The notes under the pieces are model-generated. The model had not been told where the DNA came from and did not search any database. It saw only the letters and a list, made by a program, of their open reading frames with translations. The translations under genes and the position numbers were made by a program. Shown piece by piece: positions 32,625 to 46,200 of a stretch of DNA of 64,000 nt (position 1 is its first letter; each line of letters opens with the position of its first letter). The DNA lies in assembly GCA_038503075.1 (NCBI GenBank), contig JBCAML010000006.1, positions 1,302,001 to 1,366,000 of the forward strand, written 5' to 3'. Source of the DNA: Gyromitra esculenta. Lineage: Eukaryota > Ascomycota > Pezizomycetes > Pezizales > Discinaceae.

Positions 32625-33722
32625 TTCTTTGGTGATGGTTGGTGATGACGTTTTGGGATATGTTTGGTGGGGTTTGGTGGGGTTGGTCATTGACAGTAGG
32701 CTGTTTTATCCGTGCTGGTGCAACCTACTGGACTGGGCATCGGCTCCATGCTGCACACGGCCTCTCACAACCACCGAATCACCCTTGGTTTTTTCATCAA
32801 TTGCGGTTTTATTTATTCACTCCACTGCCAACCCCAGGCAGCAGAGAACCCAAAAAAGACAAGCCAGAACGAGCGCAAAGAAAGAAAAAACACCCCCGAC
32901 AGAATAAAATGCCACGAGAAAAACGGCAAGAAATACAGCTGAACACAAGTACACTAATAGTAGTACGCTAATAAAAACACAATCAATAATATACGCTCAA
33001 AATGTTAAACCATAAAAAAACAGTATCCCTAGAAAGTAAGAAAAAGAAGAGGTAGTAAAAAAACAAAAAGGGGAAATAAGTACTCGGAGAAACTACTACT
33101 CTCGCCATACTAATGCAAACAGATGCTTTTTTTTTCAAAACGAGCTCCCCCGCTTATGAAAATCCTCCCCCACTCAAATAGAAGAAATAAAAACACAAAA
33201 GCATTACATGTGCTTTCCTGGATTGCCGACGCCCGTACAATATCCCTAATCCCCCCGCCCACGACCGCCCACCAACGTACAGTATGCATTCCAAGACGCG
33301 ATTAAGTGCTGAATCTTAAAAATATGCGTCTATCGACCAATATAAGCAATAAAATGAAGAAAAATGAGAAAAATAAAAAAACACTCTCGCTCCCAGGATC
33401 AAAGCACAGCAATATGTTTCAACCAACCCCAAAGAAAGAAAGAAAACTGCTAGCCAAACCCATACAAATGAAGAAACGTGCCGGGATGGGATATCATGAA
33501 GACAAAAACAAAAACAAAAAAAACCCTACAGCCATGGGGAAAATAATGAAGTGGGGAAATAAAAAAGAGCGCAAAAAATAAAAACAGTAACCAAGGTGAA
33601 TAAGCAGCACTCCAAGTCGCCGTTTGAAGAAATCCCCATGCAAAAAAACCAAAGCCGAAAATAAATAGGAAATAAACAAAAATAAAACAAAAACACAATA
33701 TATAGTCTCTGCCTTTCCAGGG
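32625..33722. other. Intergenic, A-rich
   Basis: About 1.1 kb between the YjbQ-type gene start and the 3' end of the transcription factor, both on the minus strand. The right two thirds (32860-33700) is strikingly A-rich on the + strand with many AAAA runs, giving long lysine/asparagine ORFs that I take as noncoding. Confidence 0.55.
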
Positions 33723-36700
33723 CTAATTGTGCGCGCTATGACCCTCACTGTTATCTGTGTTAACGGCTCCCATCAATGAATAGTCGCCAGGCACCATTGC
33801 TCCCTCCCGCCCAGTCCCCAAATCTGACGGATTTTTTATTCCAACAGCTTTACTGACATAGTGAGTGTCCAGCGTGTCCGCGGATACTAACAAATGGAGC
33901 ACATCCATTGGATTTGTATCCGCTTTCGGTACCGCTTCGCTGGGCCGACGGCTTTCTGGGCCAGAGCTTTCTGAACCCGATGAATCTGCCAATTTGCCAT
34001 CAAGAACAGCACTCGGATGGAAGTAAAGCGTAGAAATGCTTGGCTTTCCCTTTTCCCTTCTCTTGCTCGAGGATGTTGATCCATCTTCCGCATTCATCTT
34101 TTCGTCCTCATCATCCTCACCCTCACTATCCTCGAGATCCCGGGAATCCATGTGATGTCCTTGCATTGGCTCGAAAGACTGCTGGGGCATAAGCGGCATT
34201 GGTGATGGATCGAGAATTGCGTGTCCTTGCATCTCTGTTTGGTATACGATTTCTGGAGCCGGTGCAAGCGTTGTTACCATATTATCCATCGCGTTTCTCA
34301 TTGTATTGGCGGCGTCGTGATCCAGATATAACTGAGGAAAGCCACCCTCCGCTTCGGCGATTCCGTACAAAGAAAGCCCCGAGCCTGCAAAAGCAACCTC
34401 ATAGAAATGTTCAGGGACACTGTACCAATTCTGCTGATCTATAGACGCAGACACTGGGAGGGATTGGTCAACGACGTCGATGCCAGGCTGCAAGTCGTAG
34501 GTGGCAGGATCGATAGGGAACTGAAACATTGGATAGCTAGCTAAAAGCTCGCTGCCATTTCCAGAATCCGGAGATGGGATAACGTTGCTCATCCGGCCCG
34601 ATGGCGGCTGTGACACGCTCCCGAGACTTTTACACGTCTTCCGTAGTTTCTTGTACATTCCTTCCAGCGGCTTCCAGTATCTCCGTAACTCCTTTAGCCA
34701 TTCCAAACCGATAAACACCCTCTCTTTCTGATCCCGAGCACCACCAGGTTCCCCCTTCAATTCTATTGCCCGGATAATTGAGATGTCGCAAGCGTCGGAT
34801 ATGGCCTGACCCAAGAATGGAGCATTAACAATTACTTCCAATTCCCCAACCCGTTGCGCCTCGCTTCTCTTCTGTTGCACATGAGACATGATCAAAAGAA
34901 CTGCATCTGCATGCACAAACGTTTTCCGGATACTTTGGACAATATTTTCCCTCGCGGCGCTTGAGTTTGAACCTTCTATCTCTTTTTGGCTTCCCATTGT
35001 CCTTACATACCTATGCACGTATGCCATAGCTGTGTGCCACATGACATGCATAGTGACGAACGCACCGGCTGTGCCTACTTTGATCTGACCAGCAAGATTC
35101 TCGTTCGAATATTCCAGTCCCCTGGGAAGTGTTTTCCTCCAGGTCTCCAATGTTTCTATCAAAGTGTGGAACTCTTGCTCTTTATCCTTTTCCTTATCGA
35201 ATCCGGACAGATGTATTTGTTTCAAGATATTTCCCCAGATGGCAGCCACACGGACCAGAAATGCCATAGCGCCCATATAAGTGTCTCCAACTAGAGGTTT
35301 GCTCGGATTTGGCCCTAAAAGGTGCTGGGTAACAACACTCCTGCCATCCCTAAAGGAAGGCTGATTGCAGGGAAGTTGAATATGGCAATCGTGATCCTGG
35401 GTGAGGAAAGGCCGTGCAACACCGTATCCGTTGAATCTCTGTACATAAAGATGGTCAGCATCAAACCCCGATCCCAACACCCAATTACCTGGAAAATACT
35501 CACGTCCATCAGGTAGTAAGACCAATAAGTTCGTCTTGCGACTTCCCTAGCAATCGGGGATTTAATGATCGTTTTTGCCTGTCCATTTTCCAAATTCAAG
35601 TTCAGAGCGGAACCCATCCTAACCGCCATACCACAAAACATCCATGCCTTATCTCCGTTACTGCTTCCGAAATCGTGCAATCCCATATGTATCATGCTCT
35701 GCACAACCTCAACGCAATAATTATCGAAGTTTTCAAGTATGAGTCTTCTTGCTGATTCCGCGAAACTCTCCTCAAATTTAGCAAACCTCTCGGAAAATCT
35801 TGCTGCAACTGCACACATGGAGAATATAAGAACGGGAGGTTGTTTATAAAGCGTTTCTGTGAATGTTTGGCGATGAAGGAAAGCATAGGTCTGAGAATAG
35901 ATATAAGTGAAATATACATCGACAAAGTGTCCTAGTACATCGCCATTGGGTAGTTGACTGTGCCTCGGATCCTCGCCAAGTGGGTGGTGTATTGTTAGGT
36001 GGGACTGCGTACTCGTTAATGGTGTTACACTCATGTCCTTTGGGCCTGCTTCGTATGGATTAGGATTGTTAGTGTTGTAGGTGATAGGGTGCTCCATTGA
36101 AATGGAGGTTGTCGGAGAAGCGGAAGTGTACGAGTTTGGAGGGGTTTCTGATGGCGCGTGCTTCCCTGGGTTTCCATATGAGTACTGTTCAGCCAGAAGC
36201 CTAGAATTATAAGATCTAGATGCTATCCCCTCATCGGTTACATTCACTGATGCAATAGTTCCTTGAGTCGCAAAGGTCAACCTCTTCTCTCTTTGTACCG
36301 GGGTCGTTTGCATTTTTGGCTGTTGATGCCGTACAGTTGGTTTAGAGCTGTCCATGCAAGGTGCCTTCTCATCAAGTGGTTCCATTGAAAATGAACTATC
36401 CCTCGACGATTTCCCCCGCTTAGGAAAGCCTCCGGGCTTTGGGCCTTCGTCAGAAATCTTTCGTTTCTTGGAGCTTGCCGGAACCCCTTGTGTACCACCT
36501 AAAGAAAGAAGACCCGGAGATGCGGATCCCCCAACACCAGAGTCTTGATCTATTGTCCCATCCTTCTTTCTTTTCTTCTCTGGAATTTTCTTGGAATTTT
36601 TTCGAGCAGGCTTCTCTTCCCTTAATGAATAAACCTAATTAGAGATTGTATAAAACTAGAATTGATATTTGATATAAAAACTCACTCATCCTGACTGCAA

Positions 36701-38590
36701 GAGATCCTCATCTTCTCACAATGTTGACACTTTGAATCATCTTGCTCGCTTTCACTTTAATTCCATAGCGATACGTCAGCCAACCATAGCAGGGGGTGAA
36801 TGTTCTCGGAACTAAGATGAAGCTAAAGGGTTTGAAGATAAACTAAAGAAAGAAGGTTATACATACACACACTTGATCTTCTTTGTGCGGCAACTGGCAC
36901 ATGCCTTTGGTAGCCGTTGTCTGGCCTTTCCAGCAGATGTGAGTCCCCACTCTGGAAAGACTGGAAGACCATCTTTGAATAACGGTAATAGCTTATTGAG
37001 GCACTTTTTACCGGCACCTATCTGCCACCCTAGTGGAACCTCGCTGGCAATCTCAGGCGGTACAACATCTTCCTCGTGATACTGTTTTCCGGTATGGTCA
37101 GTAAAAACGGGGCCGCCCCTCTTCTTGCTACCCTCTCTCCCACTTCCGTTACTCCCAGTAGAATCAATACTATCCCTTCTTACACGAGGCAGAGCATTCC
37201 GTGTGGCGCTAGGACTAACGCTTGCACTTGCAGTCCTCGAAATTGTTTCTCTTTTGATCTCGTCCTCGTTGTCCGTATCATCGTGGCGCTGATTTTGGCT
37301 GTGTTCCTGATGATTTGAGTGGCCATTTGATACATTCGAGCTATTCTGAGGGGATGCTTTTCGAATCTCCATCGCCGATGGCCGCCGTAACTGGGATTCC
37401 GGGTTCAACGGATATGGATTTTCCTCCGAATGAGCTCTATTTGGAACACCACCGTCATCGAAACGGAAGCTTTCACTATGTGTGCTATTATATTGGTAAC
37501 CACGGTTGCTGAAGTGTGTACTATCATTCCTCATCGAACCTGATTTGGTGCCAGGAGACAGTGGGGAGCTGTTAGAATAATAACTGTTCTGTGAATTCAC
37601 TGGCGCTGGAGTACCGAATTGGTGAGATACCCGGTCTCTGCCATCGGGACGCATATCCATCCCAGATGACCGCCTAATACCTCCGCCCCCACTATTCATG
37701 AGACGGTTGGCCTGTGACAGCGGAGAATACTTTGACTCATGCACCGGCTCTACAAAGCTATTTCGTTCAGAAGGCCGGTGGTGGTGGTGATCGGCACGCT
37801 GGTTACGTTGATAATCCTGTCGCTGATCCTGTGTTTCTTGAGGATGGTGATTCCCGTTGAGAGATGGGGCGGACATGGTGGTGGCAGAAGTAACTGCTGA
37901 AGGAGTTGGTTGCCGGAGCCCCGAGGGGATGGTTAAACTACCTGCAGAAGGAAGTTGACTCGTTCCCATGGCCTGAGGGGTTCGTGGTGAACTAGGATAC
38001 TGGTTCGGTGGAGACGGTGCGGCATTGGGTTCAACGGGGTGATGTGGCGGACGACCATAGGATGGGGCGTTATTGTACGGAGAGTGGTTTGTCATATTGT
38101 GGGGATGGCCATAGTTAGGGTCCTGCAGTAGGGGCTGTTGTCGAGATATGGATCGTGTCTGATCCCAAGAAGGGGTCGATGGATACTGGATGCCATGAGG
38201 GGAGATGGTTGGGGAGGCGATGTGACGCTGGTGCTCGTGATCAACATTGGCATGATTCGGGTAAGGGGACGTATGGTAGCCCTGCCACTTTGAATGGGAC
38301 GCAATATTCGATGCACTGTTGGAATAAGTGGTCCTGGGGGTTGAGCCAGGTGCGTTCGCGTATTGATATTGGTGACTATGTTCACTAGCATTCATTCCAT
38401 TCATGGCCACATCATTACCGGAAGAGAACTCGGTCAAGGTACTGTAGGCAGAGTTATGGTGCACGTTAGGGACTTGATGGACACCACTCCCGCTGGGAAC
38501 AGATGGTTGGGAAATCTTCTGAGCAGCGGGGGCAAAGGTGTGTGTGCCGTGGCCGTTGTTCTCCGACATCGAGAAGAATGCTACTTCCAC
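33723..38590 (-). CDS. Large Zn2Cys6 transcription factor (4 exons)
   Basis: Exons 38569-36867, 36748-36686, 36620-35504, 35438-33723 sum to 4,599 nt (1,532 aa) from Met at 38569 (MSENNGHGTHTF); an ATG at 38590 adds seven residues. Residues 1-540 are disordered, rich in Ser/Pro/His/Asn/Gln. The zinc cluster lies unusually deep: CASCRTKKIKC (C557, C560, C567) joins by a splice to CQHC (575, 578) and C585, giving C-x2-C-x6-C-x7-C-x2-C-x6-C, with a basic linker after it (KKIPEKKRKK). The fungal-specific middle homology domain follows (FVDVYFTYIYSQTYAFLHRQ, DKAWMFCGMAVRMGSALNLN, ARRTYWSYYLMDRFNG). The C-terminus is acidic (DLEDSEGEDDEDEK) and probably activating. The block VFPEWGLTSAGKARQRLPKA before the cluster looks conserved. 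The target genes are unknown. An unusually long noncoding region precedes it. Confidence 0.92.
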
Positions 38591-39516
38591 GGCCCTGAGG
38601 CAGGTCTAAAGATCGGATGAAACGACGTCCAGCGAGCTGTCTCGGGTGTCGTCGAGAATGAAATTAGATTTCCTGGGAGGGGGAGAGGGGTGCGGGGGTA
38701 AAGAGAAAAAAATGCCGCGTGGGAAAGTAACTTTTTTTTTTTTGCAGGGTCGCAAAAGAGAGAAATAAATAATTTTTGATTTATAGCTTCCAAGCAAATC
38801 AATAGGAAGCTAGTATTATAATAGGTTCCGGAGAAATTACCAACTTTGTAGTTTGAGGCAATGTCTCACGATAACTAGCTATCGGGTATGGCAAGTCTTC
38901 GTTAGCTATCTGACGTACCAAAGAGACTCGACGCCAACGGATGTAGCGTGTCGGGAGTGTCTCGAGGAGACGGGCGGGGTATTTGTGGAAGGTAGGGCAA
39001 ATATATCAAGCTAACCATTCGACGGTGAGAAAACGTCAGTTGGACGTACCGTATTATACCACTCCGAATTGCTCGCAGATATCTGGCAAATTCATGGAAA
39101 GTTGCGTCAAGGCCAACTTGAGATTGTTAGAAAATCAATTTCCAGAGTTGTTGGTGACGGGATATTCCGGGCTTAAGCGTAAAGCTAAGGAAAGCTTCAA
39201 AGAAATCTAGAGAGGGAAAATACCCTTTTTTTTTTGTGGGGAGGGGGGGTGCGAGTGATCGCCGGTTCCTGCGTAGAAAAGGGTGGGTTAGCTTCCAGAA
39301 GGATCGCAAGAAGAGATGACAGCTCACGTCAAATCCAAAAAAAAGCCAGATAGACTTGCAGGAAGACCTTGATCCTATTCCGAGTCGCAAGGCGCCAGAC
39401 CAGAAAGCTTAGTCGCAGCGGCAGACCTTAGGCCGGCGGGCCCCAATAGCTGGAGATGGGGGTTGGAGGTGGGTGTGGAGGTGGAGGTGGAGGTTGTGAA
39501 GAGGATGTTGAGGCTC

Positions 39517-39552
39517 TTCAACACCAGCAGCAGCAGCAGCAGCAGCAGCGCA
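39517..39552. repeat. CAG/CTG trinucleotide run upstream of the transcription factor
   Basis: About nine CAG units with one interruption, roughly 950 bp upstream of the transcription-factor start. It reads as a leucine run in a minus-strand ORF, which I consider noncoding. Confidence 0.85.
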
Positions 39553-42500
39553 GCAGTTGAGGGTGGACTGCCTACCGGTTGTTGGATCGGCACTGGGAGC
39601 GCCTGGGACAGCGCGAGGGCAGCAGGCCTGATCCGATTTTAGATGCGATACCTTTTCTGCGAACGGGGTACTGGTGATAGATCGTGAACACCACCCTGCG
39701 ACCTATTCCCTATTTCCTTGGGGGGGATGGGTGGAGGGGGGGGAGCTTCCTTTCAGTCGCGATGCACACACGACCGTGCCCCGCGATAATAGTAGAGCAG
39801 CACCCACCAAGCTTCTCGAGAAGGCGGCTCGCTCGCTCAGAAGCGACCGCACCTTGCGTGCGAACTCGCTCGCAATCCCCGTCTCAATTCCTCCGTCGCG
39901 AAAAAGTAAAAGGGGGATGAGGCCGTCGCTCGTCCAGGTGCCAGTGCCAGTGCCAGTGCAGTGGAGAACCAAGAGCCCGCGGTATCCAACACTCTTGCAC
40001 TCGCTGCCTGCACAATACCGTCCGTCTCCTTGCGCTCAATGTTTTCGCGACGAGAAATTGTGTCGATCGACGTTACGGAGGTTTTCCTTCCTTTTGCGCA
40101 GCGAGTTAGTTATTACCAGTTACTCCTTCCCGAGTCCAATGTCGCACACACTACACCTATACAACCACCTACACACACAGCGTGAAGTCTTCAGCCTGGC
40201 CTCCGTTCGCTTTCTTCCTTTCTTTCTTTCTCTCTGTCTGCTGCTCTGCTCCTCGCGCTTCCTGACCTACTCGCTCCTCTCACTTTGACCGACGATGATG
40301 CAGGAGGGTCCAGGTCGGAACTGCAAAAGGTCCGGGCGCAACAGAAAACGGGGGACGTGACAATTGCCAGGCATAGCGCCCCATGTATGTAGGTCTGTAT
40401 GTATGCACGCTCTCACTCACACTCACAGATCAGAACCCCTCCTCTTCTCACCACCCCTTTCCCTTCCCTTTCCTCTTGCCTGCCTGCCTTCCGGGGTATG
40501 GGCTTGCGATACGATGTGTGTCCAACCCTTCCGCGGCCACACACACCCCCACCTCCTCCCCAGCCACCCACCCAGCCCAGCGCGGATGGCACAATATGGC
40601 ATAATCGTTTGCGTCTGCTGCTTCTCCATCTTCTTTCTGATCCACGCCAAACGCTATGTAGTGTACGAACTTTGAATAGGTAATGGTAGCTGTTGCCCCA
40701 AGCAATCCCTGCCCACCTCGTTTGCTTCAAGAAATTGGCACCTCCCCATCCCACAACCCTCAACCCACCATCCTGAGTTGCGGTAACGCTATTGCAGCGA
40801 CTTTAGGCTTGGAGTTGCTCCTCGCAGCATGGCCGTGTGACATCCCTCGGTGTAGGTATCCGTCATGTCCCGACTGCGGCCAGGTTCTGTTTTTCTATCG
40901 CATACCCCGGGGTGCTGAATAATTCCCGTGCCTACAAAAAAACTGTCATATTCTACATACCACCAAATGACATATACTACTTACTTGTTTCCTGGAACAC
41001 TTGGAAAAATATGCCCACTGAGACGGCAATCATCGGAAACATTACCATCGATGTCACGGTGGTGACCAACTACATGTATGCCTTGACCAAAAAAGAAAAG
41101 AAAAAAGAGAGAGAGAAAAAAAAAAGAGATTCGGTTCGCCATAATAGGCGTATACTCGCACATGTAACGGGTTTGAGGCCAATTCGCTTGAATTTCTAGA
41201 GTCGAAAGATAATTCCTACCAAGAACCTCGCATTTTTTTACTAACAACGTTTTGATAATCATTGATTACGCTGGAGGTGATTTGTAACATGTCCCGAGAC
41301 GAAGTGAAGCTATGTTGACCTAACAGCACACTGACGGAGTGGGGGATGACAATAGGGTACGTGTTTGCAGTTGCATGGTCGATCATCGTCGGCCGCATGC
41401 GGTGGTGCTTTCTTCCAACCAGTCTTCAGGGCTGCAGCGCTGGCTCATGTCCTAGTTCCGAAAAAGCGAAACATCAAATTTTTCAGAAACAACATCTTTT
41501 TTTTTTTTTTTTCCATGCCGAGCAACTTGATGCCAACGGGAAAATGGTAGTCATCACATTTTTATTTCTGCGCTCTTGTAATCACAAAAATCTCCTTCAT
41601 CCCCATGGAAAACCTGAGATCCGCCATCCTCCAATGGGGCGCGCTGAAACCGATTCGTGATGTGTCAGTAGCGGCAACCCCAACCCACACGATTTTGCTC
41701 GTGCATGAAAAATTGTAGGGACTAGAACACATCCGTACCTAGAAACATCCCTAAAAAAAGGCTGTGTGTGCACTTATAATCAACTACCAGCTTCCCCATA
41801 ACTTATATATGTGCAGCTAATTAGATGGGTGCAAGAATTTAGCCTCGAGTTCTGGGCGGTTGTACTACGAGCTAGCACTTATGAGGCTGAAGACAACTAT
41901 AACGACGAGGTTACCCAAGCTTAGGGGTCTCCAAGTTACGCATGTTTTCGGAAAGATGCTATTGGCAGGGATTAAATAAAAAAAAAGACTCTATTCGGCT
42001 CAAAGGGAGGAGAAGAGAAATGATAGGCAAAGCCTGTCATTCGCCCTTCCATTGATGGCGCGCTACACTGCAAGCCACCATGAAAGGGTTCCGCTTTGTG
42101 TCAGAGGCATCGTGATCATTCCTCTCAGAAAAAAAAACCGATGCTTCCCAAGTAAACGAAATCTGCGGTAGGGTCTGGAGATATTAACTAATGGTAACCT
42201 TGTTACCCAACATTGACGGGTGCTGGTACAGGCTACGAGGGGACCCCCCTGGAGAATGGGATGAGGGGAATATCCAGAAAATGCATTAATTCCATCCTAG
42301 CGAAACCTAGGGGAGGGCTTCGGTTGTAGTGTAATTTGAAGCATGCAGCACGTACTCAGGCTGGTAAGCAGCAGCCAGGGATTTATTTTATTTTTTTGTA
42401 TACATTTCGTTTAATTGATTCTGGGCATTTTAAGTAAGACAGGGGAGGGGTTACATAACGTAGCTGGTAACGATGCCTTGCCAGGAATAATCATGTAGCC

Positions 42501-43084
42501 CAAGAGCAGACCTGTCATTCCTAATGTGTTTGGGGGGGAGGGTGGTGTTCTAACTCGCCTGAGCATCTTCCTACTTGTAGAAGAAAAAAATATATATATA
42601 CCTAAATATCCCCTCCCCCCTGTTCGTCAGCTTCGTTTAGCATGTACGGTACCTTCCAGGCGTTCCCCCTCCGGGACATGAGTACAGATCCAGAACCTCG
42701 CAGCATTGGGTTGCACATAACACCCCTCAGCTGCGCAGCTCAACTGAGTGTAGAGTACTAATATTGTTATGCAAACACACAGAGGATCATCATCGTGCGT
42801 TTCAAATTATTATTCCTCGTAAGTTGCCTTGCTATACCAATTAGGTGGGATCCCGAGTGGTCAACGTGACCCCCTACCATATCGCTCCTACCTACCTACG
42901 TACATATTTTTGATATTCGCTTTACAAGCATCACGAGGAGAAAGAAAAAACGCTCAGAATGTAATCTGCTGAGGAATGTTACTAACAACCCTACTAAACC
43001 TGGAGCAATCATGATCAGCTAGACATCTCTATAGTGGGAAGCGGGAAGAGTATTACATTTCCTCAGCTAGACAGACACACGGGT

Positions 43085-43155
43085 TAGTAACCCACATACA
43101 TACATACATAACATACATAACATACATACATACATATATACATACACACATACCT
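43085..43155. repeat. (ACAT)n microsatellite
   Basis: Interrupted tetranucleotide repeat ACAT/CATA over about 70 bp, in noncoding DNA. Confidence 0.88.
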
Positions 43156-43244
43156 GTAAATCCCACAGGAGCCCCGTGGTTCTTCCCACCCGTTCATCAC
43201 TCCATCTCCGGTACCGGTAACAGGGACCGGTATTCCCAATCCCG

Positions 43245-43266
43245 TAGGGAGGGAGGGAGGGAGGGG
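43245..43266. repeat. (GGGA)n microsatellite
   Basis: Four to five GGGA units; a complementary CCCT run lies at 43351-43366, about 90 bp away, so the two could pair as a stem. Confidence 0.8.
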
Positions 43267-46200
43267 GGAGTGAAAATAAGACGGCGACTACGTCTAGCTA
43301 CATATGTATGTCTGTTGAGCAGCCCACCTAAAGTCGGATGTTGTGACACCCCCTCCCTCCCTCCCCCGGATGAATATATAGTGAGCTAAACTGTTCATGC
43401 ACATTACAGCATCGCTTGGCGGCCTCATCCGAGTGGTCCATCAGCAAAATACATAGGGAAGAGTGTAATAATTTGGTGAGACATCACGCTCAGGGGGGTG
43501 AGAGGAGATAATTTTCTTACAGATAAGTCGGGGAAGCGAAGTGATAGTTACGCCGATATACGTACATGCACGAGTATGACGGTGTGAGTAATCGAGTACC
43601 TACCCAGGATACATATACGTCTCTCTTTCTCTCTCTCCGCACACTTACTAGCTGCTACATAAGTGATCTAGTACTACTACGTTCCATCAAATCCCATCCC
43701 ATCCCGTAAATAAAAAAACATCGATATCCAGGGTCTCTTGACACCTGTCAAGGCTCTCAACCTTGGGACTAAAACCAATAAAATAAATACTTGACCGGAG
43801 GGGTGGATGGGTGTTAAGGAAACGAAACCAGCTAGGCCTGGGGGGTTTTTTTTCTCGTGTTGATGACCTGCTATTTTCGAGCCCGGCGGCGAAGTCATTT
43901 TGTCTCACGTCAGTTAACGGAGCTTCCGGAAATTGTAGATCCTGGTGTAGCTGTTCTTTTTTGCCATCTCGTGGCATTTGGTAGGGCTGTGACTACATGT
44001 AGACCCTGGATCTGGCCGGCTCCGGACAGATGTTAAGCGCTGGTTTCTAACCGAGGACGAAGGGGAAATGGAATCTCTAGCTCTCTTGGACACAGCGTAA
44101 AAACCATACATGAGGACGGAGAAAGCCGATTCTGGGGTTAGAGCTCAGTAATGGTCGTGAGTAATCTGGGGCCGGGGATCCCGAGTGCTATTGCATGATC
44201 CAGACAGGGCAGGACGGACGTACGGTAATGTCCGCTCCGCACGCGATGAGCTCTGTCCAGGGCCATGCGCACATACATTCATTCATACATACATACATAT
44301 ATACACGCTGAATCTTGGGTATACGAAGACGGATGTTATAAAGTAGATTATCCTCCCCTGTTTAGCTCCCGCAATCCGCGCTCTGCATAGGGTTTAGCGG
44401 GCGTTTTCTTCTCGGTTAATAGGCGCAAGCCACAAAAACCAGGTATCGTAAACGTTTTTCTACCCACCACCTGGCCATTGCTCGTTCCCCTGAGCAAGGA
44501 TCACTATAGGGACTCAGTTGTGGGATAGCTATGGCAAACAGGCTACGCTCGGTAGTTGGCTACTTGTGTTCTTCTGGTTTTCTGGAAAGCTTGTGAATCG
44601 GTGTCTCACAAAGGCATTGGCATTCGAGTGATCTTTTGTGATGGCGATCCGTACCAGACATGTAAACTGCGCTAGTACTACAACACACCTACGTACATGC
44701 GTGGTTTAGGGGTTTGGACCCATTTGAAATATAGCCTTATAAATATGCTATGTGGGATCGATCGACTAACATATACGACAAAATGATGTGTGGAGAGCGC
44801 GAGGGCACGTTCATTGGGACGTGCAACTAACGTTCCATCTCCTACATGATAACCGGCGGTGGTGGGCGTATAGTAATACCGATATCACGACTACTAGCGT
44901 CCCTTTATTAGGAAGCTCACCAGCATTCCAGATCCCGGAGCAGAAAAGACGCCGGGTCGGCCAGCTAGGAATCGGAGAATTCGGAGATCCATCGAAAGCC
45001 GTACCCCTGTTAGCGTTAGATCAGCGTGGACTGGAAATTTACTCTCCTTCTAGGGAATCTCGTTTCGGTGCTCTGGAATTCCCGAGCGATGTATAAGTTT
45101 GATTGGAACAAAAAAACCCACCCCAGGACTTAATTATCGCTCCGGCCTAGTAGGCAGCTAAGCAGAGCTTTGAAATATGCATAGTGCTCCCCACGCGGAT
45201 TTGTGGAGTATGGGAATATAATTTGACCCAAATTTTAAACCGCATTATCGGCTAGCCTTGTCACCCACCCACACACCTGCTGGGTAAAGAATGGAAAGCG
45301 TACGTGCATGTACTCTGTGAGAGAGATATGCTTCCGCTTCGATGCTAATGCTGGAGGCTGAGTGGAATGCATTGACAGTTTCTCAGGGCTGAGGACGTCA
45401 ACTACAATTATTGGCACGGTGGTACATTTCCCAACTTACTCAGCTCCATCCTGGTGACGTTAGAAATCCACGCTTTCTCTTCTTCTCTGGAGCAAGACCA
45501 CTATGGAAAACGTGGTGGATAGGTCTCATCTTAATCGACACCCAGATCGATCGAACGGGCTAGTGTGGACTATGAGGTTTTTCGATTCCAGCCTAGCCGG
45601 TTTCCGCGCTGTCAGTCCAAGTTGCAATCTATTGAAGTGTGGCTGCATATAAAGATGGGGGCTGCGCAGAAAAGCCTTTGCCTCATGCCTTGTTCGTGTT
45701 GAAGCTTTGGTGACAGTTTGATGAGACAAAGCTCATGGTGGTTGTGCCTTCTCAACTCAGTAACGCGAATACATAGCCTGAAGAAACTGCGCCTATGGGG
45801 CGAGCCAACGCGTCGATCGATTGCTATTATTCTGAATAGCTTATGTTCCATAGCAAACATGGCTGCCTTTCGTGAATACATATGTCCTCAAACTGATATT
45901 GACGCTATGCAAGGCATGCCTCTGCGCAAATAACAGCTTGAGTCAGATCGCTGTGACTTTGGTTCTCGGATCAGTATTTGATATCGCGGCATCGGATCAA
46001 CAGCCTGTAGGACCCCCTCCCCCCTGAGGAAATTAGTAACATCACAGCTAGCATTCGGTTCCGCCGCACCTATTAAAAAGAACCCCCAGAACGCCCAAAC
46101 TGATAATGCGCTGTGGCTCGGTCAGGGAGTGCAGATTCTCACGCCAGACGTCGCTTGCGAGATGCACATGGACCAATACACTTCACCATGGGTTGTTTAC

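Noticed and set aside
33306..33581. 91-codon Lys/Asn-rich ORF
   Set aside because: Produced by the A-rich composition of the region; no domain.
39674..40288. 204-codon ORF in the upstream region of the transcription factor
   Set aside because: Composition shifts along its length, with Ser/Pro/Leu stretches from pyrimidine-rich leader sequence. No homology is recognisable, and overlapping ORFs exist in other frames.
43085..43155. Repeated ACATAC units as a possible CRISPR-like array
   Set aside because: Simple tetranucleotide microsatellite without spacers; the organism is a eukaryote.
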